Part shown: one piece after another, positions 8,451 to 15,830 of the stretch
Position numbering within the stretch: position 1 is the stretch's first letter
Layout: every line of letters starts with the position of its first letter
DNA from: RGIG6904 sp024680835
GTDB taxonomy: Bacteria; Bacillota; Clostridia; Lachnospirales; Lachnospiraceae
DNA: 17,229 nucleotides
Direction: 5' to 3'
NCBI GenBank assembly: GCA_024680835.1
Contig: JAILBP010000053.1
Coordinates: 1 to 17,229 of the forward strand
Position numbers and translations under genes: made by a program
The notes under the pieces: model-generated
The model's input: only the letters and a program-made list of their open reading frames with translations
Database searches by the model: none
Told to the model about the DNA's origin: nothing

Positions 8451-8711
8451 ATGGTACAGAAGGTTTTGAAGATAAACAACAAAACGGGGTTACATCTGAG
8501 ACCGGCGGAATCTTTGTGCAGTTTGGCGTCTAAGTTCTCTTCCAGAGTGACTTTCAGACATGAGCGCAGTCTTGTAAATGCTAAGAGCGTCATCAGTGTT
8601 TTGGGTGCGCGTGTCAAAAACGGGGATGAGATAGAACTTTACTGCGAAGGAGATGACGAGGTGGCGGCTCTTGCCGCCATTGAAGAGCTTATCGCAAATA
8701 TGGGAGTATGA
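8451..8711 (+). CDS. ptsH: HPr family phosphocarrier protein
   Basis: A small cytosolic protein of 86 residues, the standard HPr length. The active-site His falls exactly at position 15 (TGLHLRPAE) and the HPr-kinase site Ser exactly at 46 (NAKSVIS). It could therefore both relay phosphate from enzyme I to sugar permeases and act as a CcpA co-repressor in carbon catabolite control. Residue 16 is Leu where Ala is usual. The ATG at 8451 is chosen because GGAAAGGAAG (8435-8444) lies 6 nt upstream; a GTG at 8373 would add 26 residues foreign to HPr. It stands between cdaR and envelope genes with no enzyme I or permease gene beside it. Confidence 0.93.
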   Translation: MVQKVLKINNKTGLHLRPAESLCSLASKFSSRVTFRHERSLVNAKSVISVLGARVKNGDEIELYCEGDDEVAALAAIEELIANMGV

Positions 8712-8721
8712 GCCTCTTGCT

Positions 8722-10206
8722 ATGAACAATTACTATCAATACAAACGTGTGCTGATGTTTTTAGCCTGCGTCATGTTTGTGACTTTGGAGACAGCAATAT
8801 TTTACATAATGTATTCCGGAGAGTTCATGATGCTCTCGCGGTTCCATTATTACCGCAGAGGACATTGGGCTATCGTGGGTATCTATGTTGTGCTCATGGT
8901 GATCTTTCTGGTGGCTTTTCAGGGGTTCCGTGTGGGATACCTGCGCAATTACGATGTGCTTTATTCCCAGTGGATCTCATTTATGGCGCTGAATATCGTG
9001 ACATATATTGAGCTTTTGCTGATCGGTCAGATGAAGTTTATGACAGCTATCGTACCTGTGCTGAAGATGACCGGCGTGCAGATGGCCATAAGCTTTGCAT
9101 GGACCATATGTACGCGTTTTGCATACGCCAGAGTTTATCCGCCTCATCAGATGCTGCTCATATATGATGAGATCGACCCTTCGAAACTTGAGGAGAAACT
9201 TACACGGCGTGGAGATAAATACCAGATCAAGGAAAAGATAGCTTTGAGCTGCGGAATGGCTGCGGTTCAGGCTAAGATGCAGGAGTACGATACCGTTTTG
9301 ATCGGTGATATACCTGCTCATGAAAGAAATCATCTCATGAAGTATTGTTATTGGTACAACATCAGGTGCTATGTTGTGCCGAAGCTGTCAGACATTATGG
9401 TGACGGCTGCTTCAAAGATCGATCTTTTTGATACGCCGCTGTTTTTGAGCCGGAATAACGGCATCAACTTTATACAGAGCGCGGTTAAGCGTTTGATGGA
9501 TCTGACAGCGGGCATACTGGGTACCATCATCGCATCACCCATCATGCTGACCATAGCCATAGCTATAAAGGCTTATGACGGCGGACCTGTGTTTTACAGG
9601 CAGGAGAGGGTGACCAAGGACGGAAAACTCTTCAAGATATTTAAGTTCCGCTCGATGATAGTGGAGTCTGAGAAGACAGGAGCAAGACTTTCAAGTGCCG
9701 ATGATGACCGCATAACGCCGGTGGGTAAGATAATCCGCAGGACTCATTTCGACGAGCTTCCACAGCTTTTCAATATCATCATAGGTGATATGAGCCTTGT
9801 GGGACCCAGACCGGAGCGCGCGGATATTATGGAAAAATATAAAAATACCATACCGGAATTCCCCTTCAGATTGAAGATGAAGGCGGGACTTACGGGATAT
9901 GCGCAGGTATACGGACAGTACAATACCACACCTTATGACAAGCTGAAGATGGATCTGACATATATAGAGAACTACTCGTTATGGCTTGATTTTAAGATCT
10001 GTGTTTTTACGGTTAAGATACTGTTCCAAAAGGAAAAATCCGAGGGCGTTGCAGCAGGCAGCACGGATGCTCTGGGTTCAAACCATATCATCAAACGCAA
10101 TGATGCAAGTTACTATGATTTCAGGCCGTTTTTAGAGGATGGTGAGACAGACTCCAATGACAAACAGTACAAAGACGAAGGTCACGACGATAGTACCGGC
10201 GTATAA
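8722..10206 (+). CDS. Undecaprenyl-phosphate sugar-1-phosphate transferase (polyprenyl glycosylphosphotransferase)
   Basis: Integral membrane enzyme that moves a sugar-1-phosphate from a nucleotide sugar to undecaprenyl phosphate, the first step in building a surface polysaccharide or glycopolymer. The 495 residues show four N-terminal membrane helices (about 10-31, 48-68, 83-101, 107-130), a soluble middle domain, and a further hydrophobic segment at about 264-284. The catalytic bacterial sugar transferase domain has KIFKFRSM 305-312, DELPQLFN 344-351, GDMSLVGPRPE 355-365 and KAGLTGYAQVYG 387-398. A hydrophilic C-terminal tail of about 50 residues is extra. The ATG at 8722 fits the family better than an in-frame ATG at 8653 inside HPr, although its ribosome site is poor. 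The 3' end overlaps the next gene. Confidence 0.92.
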   Translation: MNNYYQYKRVLMFLACVMFVTLETAIFYIMYSGEFMMLSRFHYYRRGHWAIVGIYVVLMVIFLVAFQGFRVGYLRNYDVLYSQWISFMALNIVTYIELLLIGQMKFMTAIVPVLKMTGVQMAISFAWTICTRFAYARVYPPHQMLLIYDEIDPSKLEEKLTRRGDKYQIKEKIALSCGMAAVQAKMQEYDTVLIGDIPAHERNHLMKYCYWYNIRCYVVPKLSDIMVTAASKIDLFDTPLFLSRNNGINFIQSAVKRLMDLTAGILGTIIASPIMLTIAIAIKAYDGGPVFYRQERVTKDGKLFKIFKFRSMIVESEKTGARLSSADDDRITPVGKIIRRTHFDELPQLFNIIIGDMSLVGPRPERADIMEKYKNTIPEFPFRLKMKAGLTGYAQVYGQYNTTPYDKLKMDLTYIENYSLWLDFKICVFTVKILFQKEKSEGVAAGSTDALGSNHIIKRNDASYYDFRPFLEDGETDSNDKQYKDEGHDDSTGV

Positions 10207-10912
10207 TGCGGCCGCATATATCAACAGAGCAGTCGATTCGGTGCTGGAACAGGATGACCATAATCTTGTGATCGTGGTAGATGACTGTTCTACAGACGAT
10301 ACAGAGGATAAGCTGTCAATATATGCAGATAATCCGAGAGTTACGGTGGTAAGGCAGGAACAGAATTCGGGTGTTGCCGCTGCGCGCAATAAAGGCATAG
10401 AGCTGTGCAAAACGGAATATGTGGCATTTCTGGATGCCGATGATTTCTGGAAACCCGGTAAGCTTGCGGCGGAACTGCGCATGATCGAGAACACGAAAGT
10501 TTCCCTGGTGTGTTGCGCCAGGGAGTTATTTACGTCTGAGGGAGAATCCCTGGGGCGTGTCATCGGTGTCAGGGAGCGAATATCGAGAGCTGATCTTTTG
10601 CGGACAAATATTATCCCCTGTGGTTCGGTTCTGGTCTCAAAAAACATAGTTTCGGAATTCGGCTTCCGGTATTCACAATATCATGAAGACTACATACTGT
10701 GGCTTAAGATCACTGAAAAATACGGTCCGGCCGGAGGGATAAACGAGCCTTTCCTCTGCAGTGTTCTGTCTGAGGGCGGTAAATCCCGCAATAAATTCAG
10801 ATCCGCCATGATGCAGTACGGCAGTCTGAAGTGCGCCGGCGTCGGTTTTTTTGCGCGCATACCATATATGATATCGTACATGGTCGAAGGTCTGAAAAAA
10901 TATCACGGGTGA
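10157..10912 (+). CDS. Glycosyltransferase family 2
   Basis: A cytoplasmic GT-A fold glycosyltransferase of 251 residues that adds one sugar to a lipid-linked intermediate. Motifs in order: VPAYN at 13-17, the nucleotide-binding DDCS at 42-45, NSGVAAARN at 70-78, the metal-binding DADD at 93-96 and HEDY at 176-179, where the catalytic base is expected. The donor and acceptor cannot be told. An upstream in-frame ATG at 10139 would add six residues, but GAGG there abuts the codon with no spacer. GGTGAG at 10141-10146 suits 10157 better. The gene overlaps the preceding transferase by 50 nt and shares a GTGA overlap with the next gene, so translation is probably coupled. Confidence 0.9.
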   Translation: MTNSTKTKVTTIVPAYNAAAYINRAVDSVLEQDDHNLVIVVDDCSTDDTEDKLSIYADNPRVTVVRQEQNSGVAAARNKGIELCKTEYVAFLDADDFWKPGKLAAELRMIENTKVSLVCCARELFTSEGESLGRVIGVRERISRADLLRTNIIPCGSVLVSKNIVSEFGFRYSQYHEDYILWLKITEKYGPAGGINEPFLCSVLSEGGKSRNKFRSAMMQYGSLKCAGVGFFARIPYMISYMVEGLKKYHG

Positions 10913-12060
10913 TCAATGATGAAAAGAGGCTGTTCAAAGTGGCTTTGTGGTTAAAAGAGACAATTAAATCCTTTTTGCAGTCTGTATTATTGCCTGCTGT
11001 ATATAAAATGGCAGCAGGAAAGCCGGTGGATGAAAGGCTTGTGATATTGAGCGACTGTCATCATGACAAATGCCCTTACAGCATGATGCGTATGCGGGAC
11101 TATCTGACCGGGAATACTGATTACAAAGTTATGGAGATCTACAGGGATTACAGTAAGGGCAGTTTTTACGCATTGAAAGAGAGCATAGACTTCATGCGGC
11201 ACTATGCTGTGGCATCCTATGTTTTTATTTGTGATAATAATCTGCCTGTGGCAGGGGCAAAGAAACGCAAAGAGACGAAGGTTGTGCAGCTGTGGCACGC
11301 CGGAGGAGCTTTGAAGCGATTCGGATATGACAGTGAGTGGAATATTCCCTCCAGCTATAAGGGGGGAAATGTGTTCGGCAATTACGATATGGTGACAGTA
11401 TCCGCGGATTACGCGGTTAAACCCTTTTCGAGCGCCATGAGGACCGATGAACACACAGTGCGCGCCACGGGTATATCCAGGACCGATTACTGTTATGACA
11501 GGTCATATATAGACAGACAAAAGAAAAAATTTGCGGAGAAACATCCCGGGGCAGCCGGTAAAAAAGTCATACTGTGGGCGCCTACTTTCAGGGGCAGCGC
11601 CTCCGATCCCATGTTTTTCGGAGGGGATGAGATAGAACGGCTGAAAAACGAGTTCTCGGACAGGTATTACATTATCAGAAAGTTGCATCCTCATGCTAAA
11701 AGACGGGCTGAGATGAATGATTCCGACATGAGTTCCGAGGCTTTGATGCTGGTTTGCGACATCATGATCACGGATTATTCGTCCATATTATATGATTATA
11801 GTTTATTGCAAAAGCCGCTGATACTGTTTGCTCCCGACCTTGACACATATGTGAGGGAGAACGGATTTTACGAGGATTATGACAGTATACCGGCGCCTCA
11901 CGTCACGACATACGACGGTCTTGTGCATGCGGTCCGTGATGCGGAAGAAAGCTTTGACGCAGATGCCATGAATGCCTTCAGGAAGCGCACCATGACATAT
12001 TGCGACGGTCATGCGACCGAGAGGATTATAATGGAGATAATGAAAAATGAAAACCCTTAA
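10909..12060 (+). CDS. CDP-glycerol:poly(glycerophosphate) glycerophosphotransferase family (TagF-like)
   Basis: A protein of 383 residues of the CDP-glycerophosphotransferase family, which adds glycerol-phosphate or ribitol-phosphate units to a lipid-linked wall polymer. Diagnostic stretches are QLWHAGGALKRFG (127-139), ILWAPTFRG (221-229), KLHPH (259-262 region) and ITDYSSILYDY (287-297). The two His residues, in WHAGG and KLHPH, match the catalytic positions known for TagF. It lacks the long N-terminal GT region found in larger members. The frame stays open upstream to 10831, but the GTG at 10909 overlaps the GT2 stop as GTGA and the residues before it do not resemble the family. GTG at 10939 is a second candidate. 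The 3' end overlaps the exporter gene by 14 nt. Confidence 0.9.
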   Translation: MINDEKRLFKVALWLKETIKSFLQSVLLPAVYKMAAGKPVDERLVILSDCHHDKCPYSMMRMRDYLTGNTDYKVMEIYRDYSKGSFYALKESIDFMRHYAVASYVFICDNNLPVAGAKKRKETKVVQLWHAGGALKRFGYDSEWNIPSSYKGGNVFGNYDMVTVSADYAVKPFSSAMRTDEHTVRATGISRTDYCYDRSYIDRQKKKFAEKHPGAAGKKVILWAPTFRGSASDPMFFGGDEIERLKNEFSDRYYIIRKLHPHAKRRAEMNDSDMSSEALMLVCDIMITDYSSILYDYSLLQKPLILFAPDLDTYVRENGFYEDYDSIPAPHVTTYDGLVHAVRDAEESFDADAMNAFRKRTMTYCDGHATERIIMEIMKNENP

Positions 12061-12847
12061 GAGATTTTTTACCGACCTGAAAAAATATTTTTTTTACATC
12101 AGAATCTCGGCAGGTTCGGCATTGAAGAGTGAGGTGGCGGACAGCTACCTTAACTGGATCTGGCTCGTGCTGGATCCCCTGTGTATGATGTTTGTTTACG
12201 CGTTTGTATTCGGTGTCATATTCGAAAAAAAAGAGCAGTACTTTCCCTTGTTCATTTTCGTGGGACTGACACAATGGAATTTTTTTTCCACCTGTGTCAA
12301 GAAATCCGTGAAGATGGTGAAGAGAAACAGATCCATAGTTTCAAAGGTCTACCTGCCAAAGGTTATCCTGCTGTTTACGGAGATGGGAGTCAATTCTTTT
12401 AAGATGCTCATGAGCTTTCTGGTGGTCTTTGTGATGATGGCAGTGTACGGCGTGGTGCCCAGTTTTAAGATACTGTACGTCATCCCCATGGTCCTGATAG
12501 TATATCTGTTTACCTTTGGAGTGATGTGCATATGTATGCATTTCGGTGTGTATATCAGTGATCTCGGTAATGTGATAGAGATTTTGATGAAGCTTCTCTT
12601 TTACGGCACGGGCATAGTGTTCGACATCCGTACCAGAATGGGAAAACATTACCCTGAGCTTGCGACACTGCTGTCAAAAGGCAATCCTATGGCGTACACC
12701 ATCATAAGCTCAAGGGACGCCATGCTGTATAATACTTCGCCGGAGATCAAGTGGATCTTCATATGGTTGGGGATATCGCTGGTGTTGGATGTTTTGGGCA
12801 TATTCCTGATCTACAAAAACGAAAACAGCTATGTTAAGGCAATCTGA
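12047..12847 (+). CDS. tagG: ABC transporter permease for polysaccharide/teichoic acid export (TagG-like)
   Basis: ABC-2 type membrane subunit of 266 residues with about six membrane helices (37-59, 66-85, 112-135, 143-168, 177-193, 235-256). The N-terminal cytoplasmic part includes the NWIWLVLDPL entry to helix 1 and the short VYLPK element before helix 3, both typical of TagG/RfbA/KpsM permeases. It would form the channel that flips the finished lipid-linked polymer to the outer face, powered by the ATPase encoded next. GGAG at 12033-12036 lies 10 nt before the ATG, inside the end of the preceding gene. The symbol is by family resemblance; the exported polymer is not proven to be a teichoic acid. 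Confidence 0.9.
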   Translation: MKTLKRFFTDLKKYFFYIRISAGSALKSEVADSYLNWIWLVLDPLCMMFVYAFVFGVIFEKKEQYFPLFIFVGLTQWNFFSTCVKKSVKMVKRNRSIVSKVYLPKVILLFTEMGVNSFKMLMSFLVVFVMMAVYGVVPSFKILYVIPMVLIVYLFTFGVMCICMHFGVYISDLGNVIEILMKLLFYGTGIVFDIRTRMGKHYPELATLLSKGNPMAYTIISSRDAMLYNTSPEIKWIFIWLGISLVLDVLGIFLIYKNENSYVKAI

Positions 12848-12856
12848 TGCCGAAAC

Positions 12857-12875
12857 TGCCGGCTATATTCCGGCA
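12857..12875 (+). other. Intercistronic hairpin between permease and ATPase genes
   Basis: TGCCGG at 12857-12862 and CCGGCA at 12870-12875 form a 6-bp GC-rich stem around a 7-nt AT-rich loop in the 51-nt gap. No T run follows, so it is not a normal terminator. It may protect a processed mRNA end or tune the ratio of the two subunits (inference). Confidence 0.4.
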
Positions 12876-12898
12876 ACACAGCTATAAGCGAGGACATC

Positions 12899-13903
12899 AT
12901 GAAAAACTCAAATGAAGAGATAAAAGAGAAAACTGCGGAGACCGTGCTGACGGATATGCAGGATCCGGAGGAGGGTGCCGGGGGCGGCGCCGGAGTGAAA
13001 AAAAAGAAAAAGAAACGCCGCTTCGGAAAAAACCTTCTGAAGAAGATGAAGATCAAAGATGAGAGCGGAAAGCTGCGCGGTAAATACATTCCGGAGGGCG
13101 GAGAGTTTATACCTGCGGTGACTCTCGACGATGTTCATATAACATATAACACGATGCAGGCAGTGTCCATCAAAGGTTCCATAGGACGCGGGCTTATGCA
13201 CCGTTCCAAATATGAGGCTGTCAAAGGTGTGTCGGTGGAGGTGGCCAGAGGTCAGATAGTCGGCATCACGGGAACGAACGGCGCCGGTAAATCCACTCTT
13301 CTGCGCGCCATAGCAGGTATTTTTTCACCGGATAAGGGAGATATAGATCTGCATGGGAATACCGTGTCACTATTGGCCATAGGTGTGGGATTCCAGAAAG
13401 ATCTCACCGGGCGCGAGAACATTTTGCTCTCCGGTCTTTTGCTGGGATTCTCGAAGCAACAGATAGAGGAAAAGACGGATGAGATAATCGAATTTGCGGG
13501 TATTGGCGATTTTATAGACAGGCCTGTGTCCACATATTCTTCCGGAATGTATTCGAAGCTTGCGTTTGCGGTCACCACAACATTGGAGACGGACATAATG
13601 CTCATCGACGAGGTGCTGGCGGTAGGCGACAGAAAGTTCAGGCGTAAGAGCTTCAGACGCATGAAAAACCTCATATCCAACAGGGAGCATACATTTTTTA
13701 TCGTGTCGCATTCGGAGGATTCGTTGAGGAACCTTTGTGATACGGTTTTGTGGCTGGAGAATGGGAAGGTCGTGATGTACGGACCGGCAAATGAGGTGCT
13801 GGACGCTTACGAGAAAAACACGGGAGACAATGCATCGGATGGTACGGAGGACGGTGTCGCAGCGGGAGATGACCTTCCGGATGTCGATAGCTCGACAGAG
13901 TAG
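12899..13903 (+). CDS. tagH: ABC transporter ATP-binding protein for polysaccharide/teichoic acid export (TagH-like)
   Basis: Cytoplasmic ATPase of 334 residues that drives the TagG-like permease. Walker A GTNGAGKST is at 125-133, the Q-loop region GVGFQKDLTGREN near 162-174, signature YSSGM at 213-217, Walker B IMLIDEVLAVGD at 233-244 and H-loop His271. The LSGLLLG segment after the Q-loop is typical of the polysaccharide-export ABC group. The first 75 residues are an extra extension: acidic, then Gly-rich, then a run of Lys and Arg (about 34-41). The C-terminus ends in an acidic tail from about 308. GAGGA at 12890-12894 is 4 nt from the ATG, slightly close. The extension's 8-A run is a possible slippage spot. 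Confidence 0.93.
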   Translation: MKNSNEEIKEKTAETVLTDMQDPEEGAGGGAGVKKKKKKRRFGKNLLKKMKIKDESGKLRGKYIPEGGEFIPAVTLDDVHITYNTMQAVSIKGSIGRGLMHRSKYEAVKGVSVEVARGQIVGITGTNGAGKSTLLRAIAGIFSPDKGDIDLHGNTVSLLAIGVGFQKDLTGRENILLSGLLLGFSKQQIEEKTDEIIEFAGIGDFIDRPVSTYSSGMYSKLAFAVTTTLETDIMLIDEVLAVGDRKFRRKSFRRMKNLISNREHTFFIVSHSEDSLRNLCDTVLWLENGKVVMYGPANEVLDAYEKNTGDNASDGTEDGVAAGDDLPDVDSSTE

Positions 13904-13941
13904 TTTTTGTGTATTAACAACGAACAGGCAGGGGGGATCAT

Positions 13942-15546
13942 ATGAGACTTGAATTTTTGGGGGCAGACAGAGAAGTTACGGGAAGCTGTCATTACGTGGA
14001 GTTTGCAGACACCAGGTTTTTGGTTGACTGCGGAATGGAGCAGGGTGTTGATATCTATGTCAATCAGGAGATTCCGGTCAATGCCTCGCTCATAGACTAT
14101 GTTTTCGTGACCCATGCACATATTGACCACTCGGGTCTGTTGCCGCTGTTGTACAAGAACGGTTTCAGGGGAACGGTGTTTGCAACGAAAGCCACCTGCG
14201 AACTCTGCAGCATCATGCTGCAGGATTCCGCACATATACAGGAATTCGAAGCTGAGTGGCGCAACCGCAAAAATATCCGTTCCGGTCGTGAAGAAGTGAT
14301 ACCCATGTATGATATCTATGATGCCAAGGGCGTTATGGAGCATTTTACGGAGTGTGCCTATCATGAAGTTATAGAGATAGAACCGGGACTTAAGGTTCGT
14401 TTTGTGGATGCGGGTCATCTTTTGGGTTCGGCGTCCATCGAGTTCTGGGTTACCGAAGATGATATCACCAAGAAACTTGTCTTTTCGGGTGACCTTGGAA
14501 ACGGCCACAGACCGCTTATCAAAGATCCTGAGTATATAAATGATGCTGATTATGTCATAATGGAATCCACCTATGGCAATCGCAATCACGACACACCGCC
14601 GGATTATGCGGTGGAACTGGCAAAAATACTGAACACCACCTTCACAAAAGGAGGCAATGTGGTGGTTCCGGCATTTTCTGTGGGTCGTACACAGGAGATG
14701 TTATATCACATCAGGCGTATAAAAACGGAAAACCTTCTGCCTGAGTTCAGGAACTTTGAGGTGTTTATAGACAGCCCGCTGGCTGTGGAAGCTACCAATG
14801 TTTTCCATAAAAACGATATGGACTGCTTTAATGAAGAAGCGAAGAGCATGGTGGAGGCAGGTGTCAATCCCATCCGTTTTGACGGACTGAGGGTTGCGGT
14901 ATCAAGCGATGAATCCAGACAGATCAACTTTGATCCGAAGCCAAAGGTCATCATATCGGCATCCGGCATGTGCGAGGCCGGACGTATCCGTCACCATCTC
15001 AAGCACAATCTGTGGCGCAGCAATTCCACAATACTGTTTGTGGGCTTCCAGTGTGAGGGGACTCTGGGGCATTCTCTGATCAACGGTGCGAACAAAGCAA
15101 AGCTTTTCGGTGAGGAGATCGAAGTAAAGGCCTGGATAGTAAATCTTCCGGGTATCAGCGGACATGCGGACATGGATCACCTCACGGCCTGGATAGAACA
15201 TTTCAAGACCGGAAAACCACCAAGAAAAGTATTTGTGGTCCACGGTGAGGAAACCTGCGCCGAGGGATTTGCAAAGCATGTAGTGGAAGATGTGGGAATG
15301 GATGCTGTGGCACCCTTCAGCGGAGACACCTATGATCTCATCACGGGTGAGTGTATTGCGGAGGGAGATCGCAGGAAGGTTGAGAAGAAACAGATATTCA
15401 AAGCCTCCGCTACTGTATTTGACCGCCTGGTAATGACAGGCGAGCGTTTGGCTGCGGTAATCAAAAAATGCCGTGGCATGGCCAACAAAGACCTTGCAAA
15501 GTTTGCAGATCAGATCAATGCCCTGTGTGACAAATGGGAAAGATGA
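13942..15546 (+). CDS. Metallo-beta-lactamase/beta-CASP family RNA metallo-hydrolase
   Basis: A cytosolic zinc hydrolase of 534 residues in the beta-CASP group (CPSF73/Ysh1-like), likely a ribonuclease. Metal ligands are visible: HAHIDH at 58-63, His159 in DAGHLLGSAS, Asp184 in FSGDLGNG, and His434 in VVHGEE. Beta-CASP motifs include STYGNR, VVPAFSVGRTQEML, FIDSPLAV, ISASGMCEAGRIRHHL and His408 in GISGHAD. About 75 C-terminal residues beyond the core are helical and charged. AGGGGGG at 13930-13936 gives a strong start. It belongs to a different branch from RNase J and its substrate is unknown. It follows tagH by 38 nt without a visible terminator, so it may share the envelope transcript. Confidence 0.9.
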   Translation: MRLEFLGADREVTGSCHYVEFADTRFLVDCGMEQGVDIYVNQEIPVNASLIDYVFVTHAHIDHSGLLPLLYKNGFRGTVFATKATCELCSIMLQDSAHIQEFEAEWRNRKNIRSGREEVIPMYDIYDAKGVMEHFTECAYHEVIEIEPGLKVRFVDAGHLLGSASIEFWVTEDDITKKLVFSGDLGNGHRPLIKDPEYINDADYVIMESTYGNRNHDTPPDYAVELAKILNTTFTKGGNVVVPAFSVGRTQEMLYHIRRIKTENLLPEFRNFEVFIDSPLAVEATNVFHKNDMDCFNEEAKSMVEAGVNPIRFDGLRVAVSSDESRQINFDPKPKVIISASGMCEAGRIRHHLKHNLWRSNSTILFVGFQCEGTLGHSLINGANKAKLFGEEIEVKAWIVNLPGISGHADMDHLTAWIEHFKTGKPPRKVFVVHGEETCAEGFAKHVVEDVGMDAVAPFSGDTYDLITGECIAEGDRRKVEKKQIFKASATVFDRLVMTGERLAAVIKKCRGMANKDLAKFADQINALCDKWER

Positions 15547-15563
15547 TCTGACGGTGAATGATC

Positions 15564-15770
15564 ATGAAAAAAATCTGGCGTATTCTTATCATAATATTGA
15601 CCTATATATGCGTTATGCTGACAGTCTTTACATACACGCAGAATCTGGGGCTCACGGTGACACTGGCGCTTCCTCTTGCCATCATAGTCATATTGGCTGT
15701 GGGCGCGATGTTCTTTCTCGGTGAGAAGGAAGAGTTTGACACAGATACAAAAACCGGAAAAAAAGGTTAA
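15564..15770 (+). CDS. Small two-helix membrane protein, unknown function
   Basis: A 68-residue protein that I do not recognise. Two hydrophobic segments (about 5-24 and 30-51) are joined by a short turn with TQNLG. A polar, Lys/Asp/Glu-rich tail of about 16 residues follows, so it is probably a hairpin in the membrane with both ends inside. The ATG at 15564 is preferred over one at 15558 because GGTGA at 15553-15557 is then 6 nt away and the MKKIW start is typical. It begins 17 nt after the beta-CASP gene, so it is the likely last gene of that transcript. The terminator at 15883-15918 would end it. Confidence 0.65.
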   Translation: MKKIWRILIIILTYICVMLTVFTYTQNLGLTVTLALPLAIIVILAVGAMFFLGEKEEFDTDTKTGKKG

Positions 15771-15772
15771 AA

Positions 15773-15789
15773 TTTACAAAATGTTTACA
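15773..15789 (+). promoter_or_regulatory. Direct repeat TTTACA-N5-TTTACA (OmpR/PhoB-family-type box)
   Basis: Two identical half-sites, 15773-15778 and 15784-15789, have an 11-bp period (the identity extends to TTTACAA). Period and sequence resemble the TT(A/T)ACA-N5 repeats bound by PhoP-like response regulators. If transcription starts near 15831 the sites lie at about -58 and -47, a normal place for an activator. No regulator gene is in the window; the assignment is inference. Confidence 0.4.
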
Positions 15790-15818
15790 ATTTGTGCATA
15801 TCCAAAACACATTTGTTG

Positions 15819-15824
15819 TATAAA
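15819..15824 (+). promoter_or_regulatory. Candidate -10 box for the small RNA
   Basis: TATAAA lies 7 nt before the predicted first base of the structured RNA. No good -35 hexamer is seen at 16-18 nt (best is TGCATA), which would fit an activator-dependent promoter using the upstream repeats. This is only a sequence match. Confidence 0.4.
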
Positions 15825-15830
15825 ATCAGA

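Noticed and set aside
13807..14589. Long open frame on the - strand across tagH and the beta-CASP gene (260 codons)
   Set aside because: It overlaps conserved motifs of both + strand genes and resembles no protein family.
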